Source: Rhizobium sp. Root1203 | GTDB taxonomy: Bacteria > Pseudomonadota > Alphaproteobacteria > Rhizobiales > Rhizobiaceae | Direction: 5' to 3' | NCBI RefSeq assembly: GCF_001424945.1 | Contig: NZ_LMCW01000026.1 | Span: forward strand, 1 to 47,182 | DNA length: 47,182 bases | Shown: piece by piece, positions 1-8,169 of the stretch | Numbering within the stretch: the stretch's first letter is position 1 | Layout: every line of letters starts with the position of its first letter | The notes under the pieces: model-generated | Told to the model about the DNA's origin: nothing | The model's input: only the letters and a program-made list of their open reading frames with translations | Databases searched by the model: none | Program-made: the position numbers and the translations under genes

Positions 1-50
1 AAAAGCCAATCCCTTGACCAAACCCTGATCAGAAAACCATACTTAGAGGT

Positions 51-94
51 GGCTCACTTCTCGGTGGAAAAACCGGCTCAGTTCCGCGTGGAAA
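51..94 (+). repeat. Paired IS21-type subterminal repeats
   Basis: Two 20-base copies at 51-70 and 75-94 share the pattern GGCTCA-N-TTC-N3-GTGGAAA with a 24-base period. They lie directly upstream of an istA-like reading frame. IS21-family elements typically carry several such subterminal repeats as transposase-binding sites, so this is read as the left end of an IS21-type element. The exact terminal dinucleotide and any target duplication cannot be fixed, because no partner end is visible. Confidence 0.6.
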
Positions 95-101
95 CCAACA
101 C

Positions 102-675
102 ATGATGCCCAGACGGAAGCAAGCGAGACATACTGACGTGAAGGACAGCCGATCGATCCTGCGGCTGACGTTCGAGCAGAGATTGTCGATACGCGCCGTT
201 TCTGAACGGCTGAAGATGAGCAAGACGTCGGTTTCGACGTATCTGCTACGGGCGCGGGAAGCCGGGCTTACGGTCTGGCCCCCTGGACGGGGACGAGGTT
301 CTCGAGCAATGACTATTCCGCCGAATGGGGCGACCTCCGCGCGATACCGACGAACCGAATTGGCCGAAGGTGGCCAGCGAACTGAAGCGCAAGGGCGTGG
401 CGCTCAATCTGCTATGGCAGGAATACCGGGAAACCCATCCGGATGGGTACGGCTATACGTGGTTCTGCTGCCGGTTTGCCAATCACGAAAGCCGGGCCAA
501 ACCCACCTATCGCAGCCGTCACGTCGGTGGCGTGGCGATGGAATGCGACTATGCCGGCCATACGATCCCGATTATTGATCATCTACCGGCGAGGTCTGGG
601 CGGCGCAGATCTATGTGGCGGTGCTGAGCGCGTCGCAGTTGACGTTCTCTTATGCCAGCTTCAGCCAAAAACTGT
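102..675 (+). pseudogene. istA: IS21-family transposase IstA, frameshifted and truncated
   Basis: The first frame (102 to about 297) encodes an N-terminal helix-turn-helix typical of IstA, with SIRAVSERLKMSKTSVSTYL. The similarity then moves to another frame from about 290 to 580 (KGVALNLLWQEYRETHPDGYGY, then a conserved DYAGHTIPI stretch that begins the DDE catalytic domain). It shifts again to the third frame, which reads STGEVWAAQIYVAVLSASQL up to about 675 and then ends. An intact IstA is about 500 residues, so two thirds of the gene and the partner istB are missing. At least two frameshifts make it non-functional. It marks past insertion at the left edge of the glycan island. Confidence 0.75.
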
Positions 676-1161
676 ATCGGGCGGAAGGGCAAATCTATGC
701 CCGTACTCCCGCCGCAGTACCCTCTGGGCCCGACGCTCAGGTAGTAGTCGAGAACCGGTCCATCGACAGAATATAAGCCGATGTGTACGGCAAGCTTGGT
801 ATGACCTGAAAGGTAAAGTCAAAGCCATATTGATAGCGAGCAGTAAACCTTGATGAAGCCGCTTTCGTCGCTGCCGTCGACGATTAAATGAAGGCGGGTT
901 CGGTGCTCGCGCTGGAAGAGGCCAAGGAACCAACCCGTCTCCGCTGTCGGTGTTTCGGCAAGCCTGTCTGTCGTCTTCAACGAGACCGACCGCGCGGCGG
1001 CCATCTAAGGCAAATCCCTCATCCTTAACTATCCCTCTGATCCCTTACCGGAGAATGTCTCAGAGATAGCCGATCATTATCGGGGACTCCGACGCTCGCC
1101 GCGACCGCACCCCCTAGTACCACAAGAGTGGCTACCTCTACTGTTGCCTTCCAACCCTGCC
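676..1161. other. Gene-poor stretch after the IS remnant
   Basis: No complete gene is recognisable here. On the minus strand, short runs look coding-like but change frame and meet stops, for example a histidine/leucine-rich piece near 820-900 and a piece near 700-800. They suggest a decayed gene of unknown identity next to the insertion-sequence scar. I could not assign them to a family. Confidence 0.4.
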
Positions 1162-2568
1162 TCACGCGTTCCTTTTGTTTTTTTTCTTCTGAGCAACAAT
1201 TATAGACGCCAGCACGGCGGCTATGACAGCATGAGGAAGAGAAAATATGGTGTCTCCGGATATCAGGCTGTAGGGCATCACGCCCAAGGCGAAGAAAGAA
1301 ACGCCAGATAGTAAACCAATCCTTCCCGCAAGGAGGATGTTGATACCGGTAATGGCGTAGAATGCGAAGCTCAGAACGAGACCCAAGACGCCAAAACCGA
1401 TCCAGGCCGATAGGATCGGCGCGTGCGGGTAGTCGATATACTCGCAATCTACGAACCGGCACGAGAACACACGGTGGTAGTTGAAACCTTGCCCCCAGAA
1501 GTAGCCGTTCTGTTTCACCATATCCCAACCCAGACTCCACTTCTCAACTCTGCTAGCAAAACCCATGTCGTCTTCTAGAGTGCTCGCCAACGCGGTCGGT
1601 GAAACATCGCGAGCGGCCAGGACGCGAGGATGTCCTTTTTCATCGGTGCTCATCGGACCGGAGGTGCCCCTTGGTGGCTGCCTCGATGCCGCAATCTCCA
1701 TTGGGGACGGTTGTGCGGGCAAGCCGAGCGCACCGGCAACCATTTGTTCGATGGTGACGGTGTTCTCATCGGCTACTTTATCTCGGGGTGCTGAGAAATA
1801 TCCATACATCGCAGCCAACAGAAACGCAGGTAGAATAGCAGTGTAAGCCACGCGTTTCGGCGACACAAACGCGTGGGTGGCCCAGAATAGAGCGACAAGC
1901 GCAGCCAGTGCGAGGAAGCGACGGGAGCCCGCAAAAAACCCTGCGGCCAGCACGATCGAAAGCGACACCAGCAACACTGCCAAGAGGAACGGGCGGCCTT
2001 TCGTGCAGAGAATGAAGGCAGAGATACCGATGGCTGCTCCGCCGAGATACAAGCCAAAGAGGTTGTAGTCACCGCAGAAGGTTGTTCCTTGAGGGTACCT
2101 GCCAAAGCAGCTGTTGATCATCGAACCGAACAGAATTCCATGCTGCTGCAGCCCATACTTCGCCAGCCCCGCTGCGGCGATCGGCACCGATGTTGCCGCC
2201 AGGGCTGCAAATAGTCCCCAGACTATGTCGTCCGGTCGATCATCAGAATATGAGGCTAGAAGACTGATCCCGACTACGCCGCCAGACCATACAAGGAAAA
2301 TGAACGTTTCCGTAAAGAAGGGCGTGGTGTTCATTGCCAACGCGACCAGATGCAGGGTTGCCAATGCAGCGATTACAAAGTGGATCGGCTGCCAAGTAAA
2401 TAGTTGCCTGAAATGAATGCCACGCAAGACAAGGTCAAAGAGTAGCGGAAGCAGAAGTAGGACAGCAACGGAAGTTGGATAGGGATTGGCAACAAACGGG
2501 GCGCTGAGTGCAAGGCCGGCAAGGAATCCGCGCGACGGCCACCATTTCGGGATTACTCGTCCCAGCAT
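1162..2568 (-). CDS. O-antigen ligase/polymerase-like membrane protein (Wzy_C/WaaL type)
   Basis: This 468-residue protein has many hydrophobic segments (about 10-12) spread over residues 15-270 and 370-460. Between them is a long hydrophilic loop of roughly 100 residues (about 250-370), the layout of the Wzy_C/O-antigen ligase superfamily, where the large periplasmic loop carries the active site. The loop holds a conserved-looking stretch with WDMVKQNGYFWGQGFNYH, followed by a Cys pair and an aspartate/histidine-containing turn (YPHAPILSAW). Such proteins polymerise or transfer undecaprenyl-PP-linked glycans in the periplasm. The ATG is preceded by GGAGGA, which supports this start. It is the last leftward gene before the IS21 scar and is the only polymerase/ligase candidate in the window, so it may act on the glycan made by the rightward operon. 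Whether it is a polymerase, a lipid-A ligase or a protein ligase cannot be told from sequence. Confidence 0.75.
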   Translation of the reverse strand: MLGRVIPKWWPSRGFLAGLALSAPFVANPYPTSVAVLLLLPLLFDLVLRGIHFRQLFTWQPIHFVIAALATLHLVALAMNTTPFFTETFIFLVWSGGVVGISLLASYSDDRPDDIVWGLFAALAATSVPIAAAGLAKYGLQQHGILFGSMINSCFGRYPQGTTFCGDYNLFGLYLGGAAIGISAFILCTKGRPFLLAVLLVSLSIVLAAGFFAGSRRFLALAALVALFWATHAFVSPKRVAYTAILPAFLLAAMYGYFSAPRDKVADENTVTIEQMVAGALGLPAQPSPMEIAASRQPPRGTSGPMSTDEKGHPRVLAARDVSPTALASTLEDDMGFASRVEKWSLGWDMVKQNGYFWGQGFNYHRVFSCRFVDCEYIDYPHAPILSAWIGFGVLGLVLSFAFYAITGINILLAGRIGLLSGVSFFALGVMPYSLISGDTIFSLPHAVIAAVLASIIVAQKKKNKRNA

Positions 2569-3275
2569 CTTCGTCCTCCTCCGCTGGTGCGTCTCCGTCG
2601 CTTAATGGCAGCTAAGAGCGTCGGCGTCTAGTCTTTAGGAAAATTGTCACCATAGCGACTCGCCTTCCCGTGCAGGCAACCGAAAGAATCAACAAAGCGA
2701 AATCGGAGCGAAGCGATGCTGGGCACGTGCCACGTTCCAGGCATCTGGCCGACAGGGCTTGTCTAAGGTTCAAGCGGTTACGGTCAGAATATCAGAATGA
2801 TCGAGACGTCCTCAAGGGCGTTCTAGCGCGCCCGAACAGACGGACGCGCGAAGTATCGGAGTTGGAACCATTCTCCGCGCGCCGACACGCGCGCCCTCGG
2901 CCCATCGCAACCGAACACTGATCAACTCTGAAATCTGGAGAACTTCAAGAGCGTGCCAGCCGGGCGGTGATGGTCGATGACTATGCCGTGGTAACACGGA
3001 GAAGAACAATGCGGACTTCCGAGCAGGTCGGGTGGTGATCGTTGCCCTGCGCATGCGCGATAGCGAGCTGCAAGGCAGCGTCCGCGACTAACGGTGTGGG
3101 TCACCTAACCCGCTTCAGCAATCCTGGAGCGGCTCGGGCGGCGTCGGAACACCCGCGGCAGGACCGAAAGGGCAGCATGAAGAAAGGGGGGATCGAACAT
3201 GGACCCGCCTCCGCAACTTTCGCAGCGCTTGCCGTATCTATTCACTTAGAGTGTTTGCAGGATTTCTCAGGGCGA
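2569..3275. other. About 700 bases without a recognisable gene
   Basis: Reading frames here are short and mutually overlapping, have no convincing ribosome-binding site and resemble no family I know. The stretch may carry the upstream region of the polymerase-like gene on the minus strand and decayed sequence. No RNA gene, array or clear hairpin was seen. Confidence 0.4.
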
Positions 3276-3857
3276 TCAAAGGCGAACCCTTGTTACTGTT
3301 GCCGAACTGATTGTGAGATCTGCTCGACCGGTGAGCCAGATGACCGGCTGCACCGCATAAGCGTCGTCGGAAGGTAGGAATCGCATTCCGAAATCACGTG
3401 ATCGATCTGGGGTAACCTCAAATGAGGTAAGTGCGCGGAATCGGAGAAAGTCGCCGGTTTTCGAGGATTCTGCGACTAGCAAGACGACAAGCCCGCGACC
3501 CACTAGCTTTACGTCGTACGCATATTGCACGTTCGGAATCACGGGTAGCAACCCGAACTCGTTACTGCCGGTCAGTTCGATCGATAGTCGAGTCCGCCAA
3601 ATCCGATGAAAAAGGTCTAGTGGCAGACCTGCTGTTATCGTTGAGCCGGGGACTACGTCAGCGCCGGTATTCACCAAGTCTACCGCTCGTTTCCCGCCGA
3701 TAGCGAACCCTTCCTGCTTCAGAATTCTTCGGACGCCATGCGGGTGCGTCGCGACCTGACTTTGGGGCTTCTGCAGCTCAAGCGGGAAGAAGGCCGCCGC
3801 GACACATATTGGGAGCGCGGCTACCGTGAAAGAAAAGACGATACGTTTTAGAGCCAA
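3276..3857 (-). CDS. Small anchored/secreted protein equal to the C-terminal domain of the GT39-like enzyme
   Basis: This 193-residue protein starts at a TTG; an in-frame stop lies four codons upstream and no ATG is available. Residues 1-25 form a signal or membrane anchor (KRIVFSFTVAALPICVAAAFF). The remainder is a hydrophilic, beta-rich domain. It contains GLPLDLFHR (residues 77-85), which is found identically at residues 692-700 of the 820-residue glycosyltransferase encoded at 20325-22787. The similarity continues downstream: QYAYDVKLVGRGLVVLLV here against QYAVDLSVAGNGFVTVTV there, then a matching GMRFL/GFRFL step and a similar end. It is therefore a free-standing copy of that extracytoplasmic domain with its own anchor. 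The domain has no function known to me; carbohydrate binding or accessory partnering with the GT-C enzyme is an inference. Confidence 0.7.
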   Translation of the reverse strand: MALKRIVFSFTVAALPICVAAAFFPLELQKPQSQVATHPHGVRRILKQEGFAIGGKRAVDLVNTGADVVPGSTITAGLPLDLFHRIWRTRLSIELTGSNEFGLLPVIPNVQYAYDVKLVGRGLVVLLVAESSKTGDFLRFRALTSFEVTPDRSRDFGMRFLPSDDAYAVQPVIWLTGRADLTISSATVTRVRL

Positions 3858-4064
3858 GAGTGCTGCTCAAAGACGTCGACGGCAAAGGCAGTCACCAGAC
3901 ATGCCATGGCGATATTGTAGCCCAAGGCCAAGTCTGCGCGTTCTACCAATTGATGCATTCTTGGTTCGCTCCTTCGGATGCTGCCCTACAGATCAACCCG
4001 CAAAATCGGGCCAGCGGCGGACCATAGCCACAAACCATTCTGAATTTCAACTAAAGCCTTCATC

Positions 4065-4551
4065 ATGCCTACCCTTGGAGCAGCGGCTTCGGCTGCCCTT
4101 GCGAAATTCCATCCCAAGCTTCAGATAATCGCCGACGAGGCTATCAAGGAGATCGATTTCCGCGTTCTCGCAACGCGTGGATGGGCGGACAGGAGCGAGC
4201 TTTCGCTTGAGGGACGAGCAAGGCTCGGCTCGGCCAGTCGGCGCAGTTCGAACGCGATCTCTTGCCTTACAGTTGGCTGAGGAACGGCGCCGAGCCCGCG
4301 AGGCGGCGCAGAGGTGACGGCAAAGAGGGTGTTATACCCTGCCGAGTTCAACGCGATGCGTAAGCTTCGAGACGCTCCGTAGGCAGCTCGACGAACGCGA
4401 TGCCGAATTGGCAAAGCTCAAGGGCGAAGGCAGTGCACCCTCTGAGCGTGACGAGCTCAAGACGCAGGCCGCCGAACTCGGTCTCACCTATGCCGGCGAT
4501 ATCTCGACCGTGAAGCTGAAAGAGCTGATCGACCAGAAGCTGGCGTCATGA
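4065..4551 (+). pseudogene. Probable prophage debris: M15-like endolysin fragment and LEM/HeH-like small protein
   Basis: Starting at an ATG at 4065, the frame reads FHPKLQIIADEAIKEIDFRV, close to the N-terminus of phage M15 (L-alanyl-D-glutamate/D-Ala-D-Ala) peptidases, where HPKL, DFRV and a later LGQSA-type motif are usual. The similarity then jumps frame: an LGQSA match lies in a different frame near 4231. From about 4360 another frame encodes a coiled stretch (LDERDAELAKLKGEG) and a C-terminal module (ELGLTYAGDISTVKLKELI) ending at the stop at 4549-4551. That module resembles the HeH/LEM-type ends of phage structural proteins. No single frame is intact. Assignment rests on motif resemblance only. 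Confidence 0.45.
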
Positions 4552-4576
4552 TGTCACGAACGTTTTGGACCCGGAC

Positions 4577-4604
4577 AAAAAACCGACACTTTCGTCGGTT
4601 TTTT
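4577..4604. terminator. Bidirectional rho-independent terminator
   Basis: A perfect 11-base-pair inverted repeat, AAAAAACCGAC / GTCGGTTTTTT, with a six-base loop (ACTTTC). An A-run on one side and a T-run on the other make it work as an intrinsic terminator in both directions. It lies 26 bases after the stop of the LEM-like fragment and about 155 bases past the stop of the leftward MFS/spermidine-synthase gene, so it could serve both. Confidence 0.8.
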
Positions 4605-4621
4605 GTAGGCGAGGCACCAAA

Positions 4622-4702
4622 ATGTCCACCATCAAGAACCTGTCCCAAAATCTGGTGCAGGTCGCCAACGTAACAATCCGTCCCCGCGGTCCATACTGTT
4701 GA
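4622..4702 (+). CDS. Tiny open frame of phage-like debris
   Basis: A 26-codon frame from ATG to TGA just after the terminator (STIKNLSQNLVQVANVTIRP). It could be the beginning of a small phage structural protein, because coding-like residues continue in another frame after the stop (for example VEPSGTE). It has no good ribosome-binding site and no recognised family, and is probably not functional. Confidence 0.2.
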   Translation: MSTIKNLSQNLVQVANVTIRPRGPYC

Positions 4703-4760
4703 ACCCAGTGGCACCGAGCATCGATCCCTTCAACTACCTATTCTGCAGCGTAGAGACGGC

Positions 4761-7112
4761 CTAATTTAGGATCACGGGGACGGTCCTGGACGAATTCGAA
4801 AGATCGATCGAACCCAAGCCGACTCGAGGGGAGGCCCATGTACCAAGTACCTGCCGGAGCCAGTAATACTCGAACGTCGGCCAATCATCGGTATTTGCGT
4901 CGGTGACTGCTAGGGGAGGAATATTATTCAAAAGCACCACATTCAATGTCGCGCGGCCGGCCTCTTCTCTGCCGCGGCCGCCTGGCAGCTTGGCCTCCCA
5001 GGCATTGCGGATGTCGGTCGTGACAGTTGCTCGATCCGGATCGAGAGGTGCGCCGTTCCGGAAATAGACATGATAGTAGCCCGTGAAAATCGCGCTCTCG
5101 AACACATGTAGGCCATCCGACAGATGCCCAACGAGCGGGCGGGTGCTGAGATATCCACCTTCGTTGAGAAGCGCCTTCTCCTCGGCAAAGAACTCCCGAG
5201 TGAAGAGATTGCTTCCGCCCGCGTGCCACGGTTCGTTGATCTTATTTTGAATAAGGTCATACTTCTCACCACGCCTAATAGCGGATTGAATGTACCGGCG
5301 GCCGTCTGCGACTACGATGTTAACGCGGGGGTCTGAAAATATCCGCTTCGAGGGACCCTCCGTGTGCGCTTTGACGGCGGAAATGATCTCTGAAGAGATG
5401 TCCACAACTGTGATTTTCTCGATGAACGGGAAATCGAGCATGGCATCGATGAGATAAGCGTGCCCAATGCCAATCACGAGGACGTTCTTCGGTCTGAACT
5501 GGGGATCTAGCGCCATTAAGTCACTGTGATTCCAGCGCCATGCCTCGTACTGGTCGCCGGGTCCCGGGTCGCGCTTTAGAGCAGATGCCGACGCTGTGCG
5601 ATTGATATCGACAATCGTGTAGAACGTCTCGGTCGGAACGACGGTGGCGACACCCGTCCGCCCTTCGAACACGTCGGTCACCCGATACCGGTCAAACTTG
5701 AAGGTCTCATAGTAGTTGCTGGGTACCAGCGCCGCCGCCGCAGCGCCGACTGCAAGCAGAGCCCATGTTTTCCGCCTAGCGCCTCCGCTCAGCATCAACG
5801 TGGCACAGCCGGCAGCGACGACGACAATTGTCGCTGCCGCGCTGCCACCGGTTCCCAAAAGGGGGAGAAGGAACATGCCGGAGACAAAGGCCCCCAGCAC
5901 ATTGCCAACTGTATAGAGGCTGTATACCCGCGCAAAACCGCCACCTGCGGCATCGACTGAGCTGATGACATGGCGAAACAGGACGGGGAAAAGGCCAGAC
6001 CAGAATAGTACAGGCAGCATCAGTAGGAGTGAGAATACGAATACAGCAACAGGGGATGCATCGCCGATGAGCGGCGTATGCTGGACATCAACAAGCTGTC
6101 CGTTGAAGGTCGTGAACCGGAGCGCGCCGATGGTCGAAGCCCATGAGGGCGGCATACGCAAAGCGGTCATAAAGAGGACTGCTCCGATGACAAAAAGGCC
6201 AATCACCACGCGACGCAAATCGTGGGCGTATTTGTCCGCCAGCATGCCGCCAAGCCACTGGCCGCCGGCCATGAGGAGGAGATAGGCACACAACACCATT
6301 GGGAAGACGATGGTCGAGAGGGTCAGATAATTGCTGAGGACGCGGAAGTAGAGAATCTGGATTGAAAGCGTTCCGAAGCCAAACAGGACTGCGGCAAGCG
6401 CGGAATTGAATGCGATGGAAGCCGATTTATTGCCCGACGCCACGGTGTTTTTTGACCGAAGCGGTAGATGCGATAGGGCAGCAATTGCCACCCCCGCCGC
6501 CGCGAAATTCAGTGACGCAGCAACCCAGGTCGTCCCTGAGAGCCCAAGGAGCTCGATTAGTACCAAGCCCGTCACGAGCGCACCGAAGGCCGCGCCGGCG
6601 ATGTTCCAGCCATAGAGGCCGCCGGCGACCCTGCCCACATTGCTCAACGACTCTTTGGCTACGTGGACAATCAAAGGTGTTGTGAGCCCCATGCCAATGA
6701 TCGGTATGCTCAGAAGGCCGAGATTCAGTAAGAAGCCGGCAGTCAGGCTGTCCGACGTGCCAATGGAAGCATTCACGCCGCGGATGATTGGGATCGAGAG
6801 GAAGCCGTAAAGTGCGACGACGATCTCGATCGCTGCGTAAAGCTTCAGCGCTCGTCGCTCACCGGACTTCACGAGAATCCTGGCAAGTTCAGAACCAAGA
6901 CCAAGACAGATCATGAAGATGGTGACCACGAGGACCGTGGATACGGCATCGGACCCGATTATCTGCGACAGGGCGCGCTGCCAAGCGACTTGGTAGGCAA
7001 GTGCTGCGCATCCCGACATAAACAATGCCGCCTTGAAGCCATTGGCACCCAGCCAGAAAGCCAAACCGCTCGCGGCCTTGGGACCGTCAATAGTATGCAC
7101 TTTGTCCGACAT
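4761..7112 (-). CDS. Fused MFS-type transporter / spermidine-synthase-like protein
   Basis: With the ATG at 7112 (GGAAG five bases upstream) the product is 783 residues; an ATG 12 codons earlier lacks a binding site. Residues about 15-470 hold roughly 13-14 membrane segments in MFS-like arrangement. The last 280 residues form a Rossmann-type domain of the spermidine synthase superfamily. Visible motifs are a nucleotide-binding loop VLVIGIGHAY (instead of the usual GGGDG), the acidic end of strand 2 (VVDIS), VADGRRYI, and LFTREFF. At the strand-4 position where true aminopropyltransferases carry the catalytic Asp in a D-x-x-x-P context, this protein reads LIQNKINEP, so the catalytic acid seems missing and polyamine synthesis is unlikely. 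The family is widespread in bacteria, with unknown function. Its position between glycan genes suggests an envelope role. It is leftward, followed by the terminator at 4577-4604. Confidence 0.8.
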   Translation of the reverse strand: MSDKVHTIDGPKAASGLAFWLGANGFKAALFMSGCAALAYQVAWQRALSQIIGSDAVSTVLVVTIFMICLGLGSELARILVKSGERRALKLYAAIEIVVALYGFLSIPIIRGVNASIGTSDSLTAGFLLNLGLLSIPIIGMGLTTPLIVHVAKESLSNVGRVAGGLYGWNIAGAAFGALVTGLVLIELLGLSGTTWVAASLNFAAAGVAIAALSHLPLRSKNTVASGNKSASIAFNSALAAVLFGFGTLSIQILYFRVLSNYLTLSTIVFPMVLCAYLLLMAGGQWLGGMLADKYAHDLRRVVIGLFVIGAVLFMTALRMPPSWASTIGALRFTTFNGQLVDVQHTPLIGDASPVAVFVFSLLLMLPVLFWSGLFPVLFRHVISSVDAAGGGFARVYSLYTVGNVLGAFVSGMFLLPLLGTGGSAAATIVVVAAGCATLMLSGGARRKTWALLAVGAAAAALVPSNYYETFKFDRYRVTDVFEGRTGVATVVPTETFYTIVDINRTASASALKRDPGPGDQYEAWRWNHSDLMALDPQFRPKNVLVIGIGHAYLIDAMLDFPFIEKITVVDISSEIISAVKAHTEGPSKRIFSDPRVNIVVADGRRYIQSAIRRGEKYDLIQNKINEPWHAGGSNLFTREFFAEEKALLNEGGYLSTRPLVGHLSDGLHVFESAIFTGYYHVYFRNGAPLDPDRATVTTDIRNAWEAKLPGGRGREEAGRATLNVVLLNNIPPLAVTDANTDDWPTFEYYWLRQVLGTWASPRVGLGSIDLSNSSRTVPVILN

Positions 7113-7286
7113 GCCGACTTCCACGCTATTGTTTCGTTGCGGAAGCATTAGTCAGAGCGACTTGGTAAAGCAAACGCGTCTGGAAGTGCAGGGGTGAAAA
7201 GCTTGCTTTCTCCCCAATTTCCATTTGCAGGACCTTAAGGTTTTCTCCCCGCTCTGCCGGTGACCGGACTAACTGAAATCCAATAC

Positions 7287-7899
7287 TTCCCCTTCGAACC
7301 TATAACTGGAGCCTAATGATGCAGGTCCTCGACCCCGCAATGGAATTCGCGCGTTCTCTCGCCAGAGTGCGGCGATCAGACAGACGTCCATATCGAAGCT
7401 GGCGGAAACCACGCAGGCGACTATCGACGGAATGGCCGAAAATATGGTCACGCAAAAGGAATTAGAATGGCGCACTGCTCGTGGCGCGGAGCACCGTCAG
7501 CGGACCGACGTCGTCGTCAAGGAGCTTCGTGAGAGCGTAGCCCCGCGCGAGGAGCTTGATCGCATCTTTGTGACCCAGGAACAATGGCAGCAGAAATTAC
7601 AAGACGTCTCGACCGTATGGAACAGAACCGTTCCGGTCAGTAGTAGACGACACACACGCTTGCTATTGCCAATATCAAGACTGAAAGACCGATCGATAAG
7701 ACAACCACTGCTTTTCCTCCGTACTTCCTCAGCACTGTTCTACGAGCCAGATACCAGCTGGAATAGTGTAAACGGGCAACACTACGAGGCTCAACCAAGC
7801 ACCGCCGACCTTGGGAAGGTGACGGGTCTGCAGGGAGCCTTCATCGGCAACCGTGGGGGCAGCGCAACGGTGCAGTCTGCGCCTGACGTAGTCCGCTAA
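7287..7899 (+). pseudogene. Coiled-coil phage-like fragment, probably truncated
   Basis: A continuous frame from just after a stop near 7302 through an ATG at 7432 encodes a hydrophilic, helical protein. Its core (EHRQRTDVVVKELRESVA, then REELDRIFVTQEQWQQKLQD) resembles small coiled-coil proteins found in alphaproteobacterial prophages near the lysis genes. The likely family similarity stops at about 7615, and the remaining residues to the stop at 7899 look non-homologous. No start codon with a binding site lies before the coding-like upstream part. I regard it as a broken gene; the family name is uncertain. Confidence 0.35.
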
Positions 7900-8169
7900 T
7901 TAAACTTCGATGTCATAAAAAGCCCGGCGTCAAGCGCGCCTCGGCGGCAGGAGGCAGCTTCTCGATCATTCCCTGTTCCCAGCCGGGAATTTAGCGCGGA
8001 AAACTCTAATCAAATCGGTCCAGTTTCTGGGGATCAGTAGGCTCCGTACGATGTAGTCAACGCTGCGTTCCTCCATCTTTTGACGGACGACTTTTGCAAC
8101 TGACGTCTGTCTGCGCCACGTGCGCTCACCGCTGCCGGTTCTGGCAGGGATATCGCCTCACTCGAAAAA

